From the NCBI GenBank assembly GCA_030043835.1, contig JASHWY010000043.1, positions 1 through 7,046 of the forward strand: a stretch of 7,046 nt of DNA, in the 5' to 3' direction. Of the stretch, positions 1 to 5,939 are shown in pieces. The notes under the pieces are model-generated. The model was not told the DNA's origin. It did no database searches and was given only the letters and a program-made list of their open reading frames with translations. The first letter of the stretch is position 1; each line of letters starts with the position of its first letter. A program made the position numbers and the translations under genes. The stretch is from Thermoplasmata archaeon (lineage in GTDB: Archaea; Thermoplasmatota; Thermoplasmata; Lutacidiplasmatales; UBA184).

Positions 1-185
1 GCCTCGATGCAGATGCTGCAGTCGAGGGTCGGGAAGTTCTTGTCGAGGGCCGCCATGACGCCGCCGAGCGAGTGAGTTCTCTCGACCAGCACCACGCGAG
101 CGCCGGCCTCGGCGAGGTCGAGCGTCGCCTGGACGCCCGTGATTCCCCCGCCGATCACCAGTACCGGCGGCGAGCTCGGGCTCAT
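1..185 (-). CDS. hdrA: HdrA-like FAD/Fe-S oxidoreductase subunit, N-terminus only (partial)
   Basis: Only the first 61 codons are inside the window; the gene continues past the left edge. The start is [21 protein letters not shown] (split here as residues 8-28), a Rossmann FAD-binding fold with GGGITG at residues 12-17 and the strand-end acid E35. It is followed by [22 protein letters not shown] (about residues 39-60). This GG-x-MA-x-LDK-x-FPT-x-DC-x-x-C stretch is characteristic of heterodisulfide reductase subunit A and its relatives, and C56 and C59 would begin a Fe-S ligand set. HdrA proteins carry FAD and several [4Fe-4S] clusters and act in electron bifurcation or confurcation with HdrBC-type partners in the cytoplasm. 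The ATG overlaps the korC stop as ATGA, so it is translationally coupled to the Kor operon. Whether hdrB and hdrC follow cannot be seen. A related Fe-S flavoprotein is possible, but the motif strongly favours the HdrA family. Confidence 0.85.
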   Translation of the reverse strand, partial: MSPSSPPVLVIGGGITGVQATLDLAEAGARVVLVERTHSLGGVMAALDKNFPTLDCSICIE

Positions 186-703
186 AGTCGGGTCCCGGCG
201 TCGAACGCCTTGAGATTCAGTTCACGGGTGCCCGGTTTGACCGACTCAGCCACGGCGGCTTCCATCGCTTCCCGAGGCACCATCGCCGAGGCCCGGGTGA
301 GCGCGCCGAGCATCACCATGTTCGCCACGATCCGTTTGCCGAGGGCGTCCGCGGTCCTCGTAAACGGGAGCGAAATCGCCTTGCGAGCGGCCTCGTCATC
401 GAGCTGAACGAGGTCGACATCGCTCAAGACCAGGGACGCGGTGCGGGCGTCCTCCCGGTTTTTCGTTGCGGCCTCCTGGGAGAGGAGGACGAGAATGTCC
501 GGCCGGTCGACCTCAGGCGTATCGATCTCTTGGTCGCTGACCACCACGTCGGCCTCGCAGGCTCCGCCGCGCGACTCCGGCCCGTAGCTCTGGGTCATCG
601 TGGCGTGCATGGGAGTGTGCACCGAGACCGCGCGTCCGAGGATGTAGGCCGCCAGGATCACGCCCTGACCTCCGAACCCGGCGAACCGGACCTCCTTTCT
701 CAC
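182..703 (-). CDS. korC: 2-oxoacid:ferredoxin oxidoreductase, gamma subunit (KorC)
   Basis: This is a full-length 173-residue gamma subunit of the 2-oxoacid:ferredoxin oxidoreductase family, the usual size for a stand-alone KorC. It opens with [11 protein letters not shown] (FGGQGV at residues 10-15), the family signature. [20 protein letters not shown] lies at about residues 38-57, also typical. In these enzymes the gamma domain helps bind CoA and packs against the alpha and beta subunits in the cytoplasm. The GTG start is supported by AGGAG at 711-715, 7 nt upstream. The gene begins 4 nt after the korB stop and its own stop overlaps the hdrA-like start as ATGA. The context (ferredoxin-alpha-beta-gamma order) points to 2-oxoglutarate as substrate, giving succinyl-CoA, CO2 and reduced ferredoxin. 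A 2-oxoisovalerate (Vor-type) specificity cannot be excluded from sequence alone. Confidence 0.93.
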   Translation of the reverse strand: MRKEVRFAGFGGQGVILAAYILGRAVSVHTPMHATMTQSYGPESRGGACEADVVVSDQEIDTPEVDRPDILVLLSQEAATKNREDARTASLVLSDVDLVQLDDEAARKAISLPFTRTADALGKRIVANMVMLGALTRASAMVPREAMEAAVAESVKPGTRELNLKAFDAGTRL

Positions 704-707
704 GTCC

Positions 708-1619
708 TCACTCCTTCGCCTTCGCGACCACGCGGGCGTACCGGTCGAGGAACGTTTCCCGCTCGAGGTCGACGAACTTACCGACGACGATCGGCCGGTG
801 GAGGACGATCTCCGTCCCCACGTGGCTCGTGCTTTCGATACGGGACTTAAGGATCTCGAGGGCGTAGTAGTACTCCATCTCCTCCGCGCCGGTGCCGATC
901 TTGTTCGTCTTCCCGAAGCTCACGGGGCAAGGAGCCAGCACCTCGACGAAGCGGAAGCCGTGGCGGGCTAGCGCCTCCGTGAAGGTCGCTTGGAGCCTCC
1001 GCACGTCGAGCGTGGTCCAACGGGCGACGTAGCTCGCCCCCGCCGCGGCAGCGAACTCGGGAAGGTTGAACGGACGCTCGGCGTTGCCGTAGGGGGTGGT
1101 GGTCGAGAGGGCTCCCTCCGGGGTCGTCGGTCCCCCTTGGCCGCCGGTCATTCCGTAGTTGAAGTTGTTGATGCAGACCACGAGGAGGTCCATATTGCGG
1201 CGGGCGGCGTGCATAAAGTGATTACCGCCGATGGCGAAGAGGTCGCCATCGCCCGCGAAGACGACCACGTTGAGGGTCGGATTCGTCAGTTTCACTCCCG
1301 TCGCGAACGGTATGGCGCGTCCGTGGGTGGTGTGGTAAGCGTCCGTCTTGGCGTAGTACACGACACGGGACGAGCAGCCGATCCCGCTTACGATGACCCT
1401 CTTCTCAACGGGGACCGACGCGTGCTCGAAACCGTGAAGGAGTGCACCGAGCGCCGTTCCGATGCCGCAGCCTTGGCACCAGATGTGCGGTAACGCCTCG
1501 CTACGAAGGAGATGATCGTAGGGATGCAGTTCGAGGGCTGCAAGGTCACCGTTCGGGGCCGGGGTGACTTCGGCCGAAATCGTTCCGCCGGCGCTCGCGG
1601 GCGTCTCTTCGTCCGTCAT
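708..1619 (-). CDS. korB: 2-oxoacid:ferredoxin oxidoreductase, beta subunit (KorB, TPP-binding)
   Basis: This is the thiamine-diphosphate-binding beta subunit, 303 residues, with CoA-dependent oxidative decarboxylation of a 2-oxoacid shared with KorA. Visible family motifs are WCQGCG (47-52), SGIGCSSR (78-85), HGRAIPFATG (99-108), the TPP/Mg motif GDGDLFAIGGNH (123-134) and its partner NNFNYGMTGGQ (151-161). The cysteines in CQGCG and SGIGC match conserved Fe-S positions of the family. A GTG at 1625 is in frame, but I chose ATG 1619 because a perfect GGAGG (1627-1631) sits 7 nt before it. That start also makes an ATGA overlap with the korA stop, like the other junctions in the operon. The N-terminal ~30 residues are Ala/Pro/Glu-rich and precede the conserved core (LHPYDHLLR), a modest extension over many archaeal KorB proteins. 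Confidence 0.95.
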   Translation of the reverse strand: MTDEETPASAGGTISAEVTPAPNGDLAALELHPYDHLLRSEALPHIWCQGCGIGTALGALLHGFEHASVPVEKRVIVSGIGCSSRVVYYAKTDAYHTTHGRAIPFATGVKLTNPTLNVVVFAGDGDLFAIGGNHFMHAARRNMDLLVVCINNFNYGMTGGQGGPTTPEGALSTTTPYGNAERPFNLPEFAAAAGASYVARWTTLDVRRLQATFTEALARHGFRFVEVLAPCPVSFGKTNKIGTGAEEMEYYYALEILKSRIESTSHVGTEIVLHRPIVVGKFVDLERETFLDRYARVVAKAKE

Positions 1620-2782
1620 TCGCACGCCTCCACGATCGCCTCCGGCGAGGGAACCTTGCCTCCGGCGGTGCCGACGTGGATCGCCTCAGCGTAGCGTCCT
1701 ACGATCCTCTCCACTTCGAGCAAGACTTGACCGAGGTTGATCTCCGCCACCACGACCTTCCGGACGTGGTGGAGCGACCTCAGCTTCTCCTCCGGGAACG
1801 GCCAGACGGTCGCCGGTCGGAACAGACCGACCGGCTGCCCTTTCGCCCGGGCAAGGTCCACGGCGCGACGAGCCACCCTCGCCGTGATCCCGTACGCGAC
1901 CACCAGGGTCGAGGCGTCCTCGGTCCGGTAGAGCTCGGTCCTCTCGTACGTTTCGCGATTCCTCAGGATCTTCTCCCTCAGCCGTGGGACCAGCAGTCGC
2001 TGGGCCTCGTAGGTCGTGACGGCCTTGCCGGTCTCGTCGTGGGTGAGACCCGTAAATCGGACAGCAAACCCGTCTCCCGCCAACGCCATCGGCGGAACCA
2101 GGTCGGGTCCCGGCTTGTAGGGACGGTACTTCGCCGGGGCGACGTCGGGTTTCGGCCGTGCGTGGATCGGGATCTCCCCCGGAGGAGGAATGACGACGCG
2201 CTCGTGCATGTGGGCCACGACCTCGTCCATCATCACCAGCACCGGCGTTCTAAGGCGCTCCGCGATGCTGAAGGCGTGCACCGTGAGGTCGAACGCCTCC
2301 TGGGGGGACTTCGGTGCCAGAGCGATCATCGTGATGTCTCCGTGGGAACCGAAGCGCGCCTGCATCATGTCCTGCTGGCCGACCGAGGTCGGAAGCCCCG
2401 TACTCGGCCCGCCGCGCTGGACGTTCACGACGACCGTCGGTACCTCCATCATGTACCCTAGGCCGAGGTTCTCCATCATCAGGGAGAACCCCGGGCCCGA
2501 GGTCGCGGTCATGCTCTTCGCTCCGGCGACGCTCGCTCCGAGGATCGCCGCCATCGAGGCGATCTCGTCCTCCATCTGGAGGAACTGCCCCCCGAGTTCC
2601 GGGAGGCGTTCGGCAAGATGCTCCGAAATCTCCGTGGCCGGAGTGATCGGATAGCCCGCAAAGAACCGGCATCCCGCGTACAACGCTCCTTCGGCGCAGG
2701 CGTGGTCGCCCAGCAGGAAGTGGGCACCGGTTCGCGATGCATCGACCTCGGGGTGCAGGACCAGATTCTGAGATGCGCTCAT
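1616..2782 (-). CDS. korA: 2-oxoacid:ferredoxin oxidoreductase, alpha subunit (KorA)
   Basis: This is the alpha subunit, 388 residues, full length for archaeal KorA. Motifs in order are AGCRFFAGYPITPATEIS (about 36-53), which holds the invariant YPITP of the pyrimidine-domain family, then QMEDEIASM (69-77), ATSGPGFSLM (93-102) and VQRGGPSTGLPT (121-132). The C-terminal half has the TGLTHDETG element and a transketolase-C-like end. Together with KorB it oxidises a 2-oxoacid with CoA and ferredoxin; the close match to KorA rather than PorA, plus the neighbouring ferredoxin, argues for 2-oxoglutarate. The start is ATG 2782, overlapping the korD stop as ATGA, with GAGG at 2790-2793, 7 nt upstream. 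The frame stays open to 2968, but that extension would lie on top of korD in another frame and is not used. Confidence 0.96.
   Translation of the reverse strand: MSASQNLVLHPEVDASRTGAHFLLGDHACAEGALYAGCRFFAGYPITPATEISEHLAERLPELGGQFLQMEDEIASMAAILGASVAGAKSMTATSGPGFSLMMENLGLGYMMEVPTVVVNVQRGGPSTGLPTSVGQQDMMQARFGSHGDITMIALAPKSPQEAFDLTVHAFSIAERLRTPVLVMMDEVVAHMHERVVIPPPGEIPIHARPKPDVAPAKYRPYKPGPDLVPPMALAGDGFAVRFTGLTHDETGKAVTTYEAQRLLVPRLREKILRNRETYERTELYRTEDASTLVVAYGITARVARRAVDLARAKGQPVGLFRPATVWPFPEEKLRSLHHVRKVVVAEINLGQVLLEVERIVGRYAEAIHVGTAGGKVPSPEAIVEACE
1627..1631 (-). promoter_or_regulatory. Shine-Dalgarno site deciding the korB start
   Basis: GGAGG lies inside the last codons of korA. It is 7 nt before ATG 1619 but only 1 nt before the alternative in-frame GTG at 1625. 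The spacing therefore selects the ATG, and matches the 7-nt spacing of AGGAG for korC (711-715) and GAGG for korA (2790-2793). Confidence 0.75.
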
Positions 2783-3087
2783 GGTTGGTCCTCGACGACG
2801 TAGATCGCGTACTCCGGGCAGACATCCTCGCAGAACCGGCACGCGATACAATCGCCTTCCTTGCCGGCCTTCACCCGCGCGGGGCGGTACCCGCGAGAGG
2901 TGTAACGGTCGGAGATCTCGAGCATCTTCTCGGGACAGAACACGACACAGAACTCGCACTCCTTGCACCGTGACTCTATGATGTGAACCGTCCCATGGTG
3001 GCGGACCGGCTTATCGATCGGTACCCGAGCGGGAGATCGCGCGATCCCGCTGGCGGAGGTCGAGCGGGGGAGGGCTACGGACCCCAT
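2779..3087 (-). CDS. korD: 2-oxoacid:ferredoxin oxidoreductase, delta subunit (2x[4Fe-4S] ferredoxin, KorD)
   Basis: This is a small ferredoxin-like delta subunit, 102 residues. It carries two classical [4Fe-4S] motifs: CKECEFCVVFCP (Cys 41, 44, 47, 51) and CIACRFCEDVCP (Cys 80, 83, 86, 90). In Kor enzymes it passes electrons from the TPP-bound intermediate in KorAB to soluble ferredoxin. The conserved part begins around GTVHIIESRCKEC. The chosen ATG (3087) is the nearest in-frame start upstream, with GGGAG-like bases just before it. The ~30 residues preceding the core (SVALPRSTSASGIARSPARV) look unstructured, so the start is the least certain in the operon. A longer version from ATG 3222 is possible but adds low-complexity sequence with no family match. 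It is the first gene of the operon, so the promoter must lie in the 3088-3300 area, but I see no convincing TATA box there. Confidence 0.88.
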   Translation of the reverse strand: MGSVALPRSTSASGIARSPARVPIDKPVRHHGTVHIIESRCKECEFCVVFCPEKMLEISDRYTSRGYRPARVKAGKEGDCIACRFCEDVCPEYAIYVVEDQP

Positions 3088-3164
3088 ACTCCCGTGAATC
3101 GTCCGGCGAGCGGGGGAGCTGTCTTCTCCGGCTCGGCCGGCCGGGGAGCGACTTTCCGAGACGA

Positions 3165-3647
3165 TCAAGGATGCTCGTGCCACGTCTCCTCCATGAATGT
3201 CAACGGCGCTCGGGATCTGCATCTCGCCTCGCTCGGGCTTTGCCCGCCCTGGTCTTCCTCCATGAAGGCGATCGATGGTCTACCCATACGAGGCGAGTGA
3301 GGGATGGATGAGGGTACGGTCGTGCGGGATTGGCCCCGGTGACCCCGCAGGGAGTCGTTCAAGGAGAGAGCGCCCAGGTCCGTTCGGCGGAAGGCTGGAC
3401 CGCGCCACGGAGGGGTGGACGTCTGGGCCACGTTCGCGTTCGGACCCGACGTATCCGAGGGGCGGCGGAGGGTCTCGGTCTCGCCCGCGGTCCGGGTCCC
3501 ACTGCCCGTGTATCCGGTCCCGTTTACGGGCAAATCGTTGTTGACCACCGTTCGGACGGCCTCGTCGCCGGGAACAATGAAGTTCGCGAGGGAGCATCGA
3601 GACCACCCGTCGCCCTCGGGGGAAGCTAGGGGCGGTCCGTGCTTCAA
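3165..3647 (-). CDS. Doubtful ORF, Thr/Asn/Gly-rich, unknown
   Basis: This open frame would begin at TTG 3647 (GGTGG about 5 nt upstream) and end 78 nt before korD, giving 160 residues. The part around SLANFIVPGDEAVRTVVNND, followed by a Thr/Asn/Gly-rich stretch, has G or C at most third codon positions and reads more like protein than the other frames here. The C-terminal end repeats FMEE twice. I see no domain, signal peptide or membrane segment. A plus-strand frame from 3415 also has high third-position G+C, and the start codon is weak, so this may be a chance open frame. Confidence 0.2.
   Translation of the reverse strand: MKHGPPLASPEGDGWSRCSLANFIVPGDEAVRTVVNNDLPVNGTGYTGSGTRTAGETETLRRPSDTSGPNANVAQTSTPPWRGPAFRRTDLGALSLNDSLRGHRGQSRTTVPSSIPHSPRMGRPSIAFMEEDQGGQSPSEARCRSRAPLTFMEETWHEHP
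3187..3266. repeat. Short direct repeat, two copies of an 11-mer
   Basis: TCCTCCATGAA occurs at 3187-3197 and again at 3256-3266, both preceded by GTCT-like bases, 69 nt apart. On the minus strand the copies read TTCATGGAGGA. They sit 100-180 nt upstream of korD and could be paired protein-binding sites. Alternatively they reflect a repeat in the doubtful ORF (FMEE twice, 23 codons apart). Confidence 0.35.
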
Positions 3648-3654
3648 GAATCCA

Positions 3655-3670
3655 CCCGAACCGGTTCGGG
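3655..3670. repeat. Perfect 16-bp palindrome
   Basis: CCCGAACCGGTTCGGG is an exact inverted repeat with no loop, about 70 nt past the stop of the HTH_10 regulator. It could be a dimeric regulator operator or, as RNA, part of a terminator structure. No T-rich tract follows closely on either strand, which argues against a simple terminator. Confidence 0.5.
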
Positions 3671-3712
3671 ATGGCCTAGGAAGGCGGGCGGGCCCGAACG
3701 CGCTCGGAGCCG

Positions 3713-3724
3713 CCCCCGTGGGGG
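3713..3724 (-). terminator. GC hairpin just after the regulator stop
   Basis: CCCCCGTGGGGG folds into a short GC stem (four pairs with a 4-nt loop) 15 nt beyond the stop of the HTH_10 gene. It lacks a U-tract, and archaeal termination depends mainly on T-rich runs, so its role as a terminator is only a suggestion from position. Confidence 0.25.
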
Positions 3725-3739
3725 AACCGCGGACCCAGG

Positions 3740-4465
3740 TCACGCCACTTCGGGCGAGCTCGCGAGGATCGTCGCCTCGGCGCGCCGGAGAGTCTCGGAA
3801 AGCGACGCCGGGCTTCTCCCAAGCATTCGGGCGAGGGCGTGCAGGTTCGTGCGGCGGGGGAACTCGTAGTACCCGGTGCGGACCGCGGTCCGGACGATCT
3901 CGACCTGGAGGGGAGTGAGCTCCCGGGATCGCGCGAGCCTGCGCACCCGGATGCTGATCGGACGCTCGGCTTCGCGGCCGAGCAATTCGTAGAGCCGACG
4001 AACTCGGTGAATCCCGGGTGCCATGAGGGTCCATCGCCGGGTGCCCTCGTCCTCGGGGCCGCGGACGAGGCTGGGGCATTCCACGCAGGTCGCGCCCGCC
4101 TTCAGGGCGGCTAGGCAAGTTCGGGACGCGGGGGTCTCGAAGGCCACGAGCCACCGTCCGGCCGAGAGGCGATAGAGGGCGAGGTGGCTTACCCCCGGGC
4201 GAGAGCGCACGTATCGAATCGCGTCCGCTGCGTCTTCCTCCTTCGCCGAAAGCTCCAGCATCTGGGCGAGGCGCTGCTTCCGACCGAGCGGCCGGCAGGA
4301 GCGCAAACGGAGCTTTAGCCCCGGGCGGCGCGCGAGCGACGCGAGCCAGGGCTCCTGACCGCGGGGCTTCCACTGGAGCTCGACGATCGCGAGCTCGGAC
4401 GGAGGGCTTTTCCCGCGCTCTGCGTGGGAACTCGGCGTCGGTCGGCCTTCGGTGGGAGCTGTCAC
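3740..4465 (-). CDS. HTH_10 (bacterio-opsin activator type) transcription regulator
   Basis: This is a cytoplasmic DNA-binding protein of 241 residues. The C-terminus (about 183-234) is a Bat-type HTH_10 domain: LTPLQVEIVRTAVRTGYYEFPRR followed by LARMLGRSPASLSETLRRAE (split motif). The GYYEFPRR turn and the S-x-LSE-x-LRRAE recognition helix are diagnostic. Residues ~24-170 form the variable sensor-like region usual in archaeal HTH_10 proteins. It contains C117, C127 and C130 (C-x9-C-x2-C), possibly a metal or redox site. The first ~22 residues look disordered. The GTG start at 4465 overlaps the stop of the upstream chorismate mutase frame as GTGA, so the two genes are probably co-translated. 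This suggests a regulator linked to aromatic amino acid synthesis or to a chorismate-type ligand, but the target is not shown by the sequence. The family is common in Halobacteria and Thermoplasmatota. Confidence 0.85.
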   Translation of the reverse strand: MTAPTEGRPTPSSHAERGKSPPSELAIVELQWKPRGQEPWLASLARRPGLKLRLRSCRPLGRKQRLAQMLELSAKEEDAADAIRYVRSRPGVSHLALYRLSAGRWLVAFETPASRTCLAALKAGATCVECPSLVRGPEDEGTRRWTLMAPGIHRVRRLYELLGREAERPISIRVRRLARSRELTPLQVEIVRTAVRTGYYEFPRRTNLHALARMLGRSPASLSETLRRAEATILASSPEVA

Positions 4466-5042
4466 GGCTCTTGCGAACTCCGTTCCTCGGAGAGAAGGAA
4501 CGTCGAGTTGAAATCCCCTTGGGCCCGGTAGAAGGAGCCCGAAGAGCCCGACGATGCTGAGCCCTCTCGGGAGACGTGCGGGCCGATGGTCTCGAGTGGC
4601 CGCGGGGAAGGAGCCAAGGTCGACGGGGGGACCAATGCACCGTCGCGCGATCGGGGCGAACCCCAGGTTCGTCCCGACGACCCTCCTTCGGCTCGAGAGC
4701 CATCGGCTGGAGGTAAACGGTCGTGAGCGCCCTCCAATCGCATAGGGGCTGGGCCCGTTCGGTTCGAATCCTTTCCCTCCCGTATTCGATGATCGACCGA
4801 TACAGGCGGTCGATGAGGCTTGGGGCGAGCCCTCTCCGAACCCACCACTCTCGGGCCCGGCGGAGTACCTCCCCCTCCTGGACCGAGTCGAAGCGCGCCC
4901 CGCGCGTCCGTCGCTTTCCCTCCAGAATCTCTCCCGCGAGGGCCACCCTCTCCTCGAGAAGCCTCACCAGATCCGAGTCGAGGTTCGCGAGACCGTCTCG
5001 GAGGGCGGCGCGCCGGGGAAAGAATGATGGATGGTCGGACAC
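4462..5042 (-). CDS. Chorismate mutase (AroQ fold), probable frameshift at 4625-4630
   Basis: The first ~98 residues, from GTG 5042, are an all-helical AroQ-type chorismate mutase (chorismate to prephenate, in Phe/Tyr synthesis). The segment from ALRDGLANLDSDLVRLLEER through SIIEYGRER (split) aligns without gaps to the E. coli P-protein mutase domain. R15, R32, K43, D52 and E56 match E. coli R11, R28, K39, D48 and E52. Q55, G88 and I92 replace R51, S84 and Q88. A ~95-residue tail of unknown kind follows. The starting frame has no stop until 3165, straight through the regulator gene. The neighbouring frame, richer in third-position G+C after a six-G run at 4625-4630, ends at 4462 in a GTGA overlap with the regulator. 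A one-base slip there gives a ~193-residue product; it could be a true mutation or an assembly error. The tail resembles no prephenate dehydrogenase or dehydratase domain that I recognise. No in-frame start exists upstream of GTG 5042 before a stop near 5145. Confidence 0.72.
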
Positions 5043-5416
5043 CGAGCCCCCGCCTTGAACTCGAGGTGCTCTCGCCCGACTTAGCGTGCCTCCCGAATGG
5101 GTACGGGGGCCGGGTTCCGGGAGGGTCCCCGTCGGGCCGTGAGCTCATCTTGACCTCGAAATTCGACGGCCCGTTTGTCGAAGCGGGGGTCGTCGCCCCA
5201 GTCTGGACCGGAACGAGGAGGTACGCCATCCTCTCCTGCCGGATGGCCCGACCGTGCGGGTAGTGGGGAGCAAGCCGTGCCGTAGATCCACCGACGCCCA
5301 GCTAACAACCACCGGTGGGTCGGGACCATTCCCTCTCGGGGGGGGCACCCGCGGTGTACGACATAGAATCGCCTCGGGGAATACCGTTCTAACTCCGCGA
5401 CGGCTTAAGGCGACAG
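5043..5416. promoter_or_regulatory. Divergent intergenic region
   Basis: This region lies between the leftward chorismate mutase gene and the rightward small membrane protein, so both promoters should be here. It contains a perfect 10-bp palindrome CCACCGGTGG (5309-5318) and a run of eight G (5338-5345). CTTAAG (5404-5409) lies close to the rightward start, too near to be its TATA box. Open frames exist on both strands (for example plus 5024-5263 and minus from 5229), but none resembles a known protein. No tRNA or other RNA gene is visible. Confidence 0.4.
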
Positions 5417-5803
5417 ATGAACGACGCGCTGACCGTGACGGGAATCTTGTTGGGTGCGCTGGGAGTGGCCCTGCTCGCCCTGATCTATCTCTATCCCGAG
5501 TCGAGCCGAAGGGAGAAGAGGAGGATCCGAAACCTCACGGAACGGGCACGAGACGCGGGGCTGAGGGGTCGATGGAAGTTCGAAGTCGACCGGTCCAAAT
5601 CGGGAACGATCAGCAGGTACGGGACCTATGAACCCGAAGGCGACGAGGACCGCGTGTTGTACGCGGCGGTCGGCTCCAGGATCGAGGGCGAGGCCGAGTT
5701 CTTTGCGAGCGAACTACTGTTGACCGATGCAAGACTCACGTGGGTCGGAGCCGGCTTGCTGCTCATCGGAATTGCGGTCTCCGTGGATTCCCTCTTCCTT
5801 TGA
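5417..5803 (+). CDS. Small two-TM membrane protein of unknown function
   Basis: This 128-residue protein has an ATG start preceded by AAGG (5407-5410), 6 nt upstream. I do not recognise a family. An N-terminal hydrophobic segment (about residues 5-25) is followed by a basic cluster, RREKRRIR (31-38). A soluble middle part of about 65 residues is mixed in charge and ends acidic. A second hydrophobic segment (about 107-124) lies at the extreme C-terminus. By the positive-inside rule the middle loop should be cytoplasmic, with both ends outside. There are no cysteines or recognisable catalytic motifs. It starts divergently from the chorismate mutase unit and has no close downstream partner on its strand, so its context gives no functional clue. 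Base composition matches its neighbours. Confidence 0.75.
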   Translation: MNDALTVTGILLGALGVALLALIYLYPESSRREKRRIRNLTERARDAGLRGRWKFEVDRSKSGTISRYGTYEPEGDEDRVLYAAVGSRIEGEAEFFASELLLTDARLTWVGAGLLLIGIAVSVDSLFL

Positions 5804-5939
5804 GACGTGCTTCGCGACCCCGGTGCTGAGAGCGCGTTCTTCAACGTGAGCCCGCGGGGGAAGACAAGTCGACGAGGAGCGCCTATCTCCCTCGTGTGCA
5901 GAAAGGACCCTTGAATCACCGGAAAAGGATGCGGCGTTG

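Larger units (their letters stand above)
3088..3739. other. 650-nt region without a defensible gene, between the regulator and the kor operon
   Basis: This stretch separates the end of the HTH_10 regulator from korD, with both flanking genes on the minus strand. Several frames are open on both strands, which is expected at this base composition, and none encodes a family I recognise. It contains a GC hairpin (3713-3724), a perfect palindrome (3655-3670), a duplicated 11-mer (3187-3197 and 3256-3266) and a small stem-loop with a TTT loop (3234-3246). The kor promoter and the regulator's terminator should be in here, but neither has a clear textbook form. Confidence 0.5.

Noticed and set aside
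1620..1625. GTG 1625 as the korB start
   Set aside because: GGAGG would be only 1 nt away; ATG 1619 has 7-nt spacing and an ATGA overlap.
2783..2968. Extended 450-residue KorA from ATG 2968
   Set aside because: The added part is the out-of-frame reading of the KorD ferredoxin; ATG 2782 has a good Shine-Dalgarno site and ATGA overlap.
3415..3918. Plus-strand ORF of 167 residues across the gap into the regulator
   Set aside because: Its second half is antisense to the HTH_10 gene and no family or initiation signal supports it.
4761..4771. GGTTCGAATCC resembling a tRNA T-loop
   Set aside because: The flanking bases cannot form the 5-bp T stem, no acceptor or anticodon arm is found, and it lies inside the mutase coding region.
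3165..5042. A single 625-residue minus-strand ORF beginning with the chorismate mutase
   Set aside because: After the mutase part it turns into Arg/Pro/Ser-rich sequence lying over the well-supported HTH_10 gene in another frame; a frameshift explains it better.
4462..5229. A 255-residue minus-strand ORF ending at the same stop as the repaired chorismate mutase
   Set aside because: Its first two thirds are out of frame with the clear mutase domain; only its last ~55 codons are likely coding.
5024..5263. Plus-strand 79-residue ORF with good codon use overlapping the chorismate mutase start
   Set aside because: There is no recognisable homology, no Shine-Dalgarno site that I can defend, and it would occupy the promoter region of the mutase; open frames are common at this base composition.
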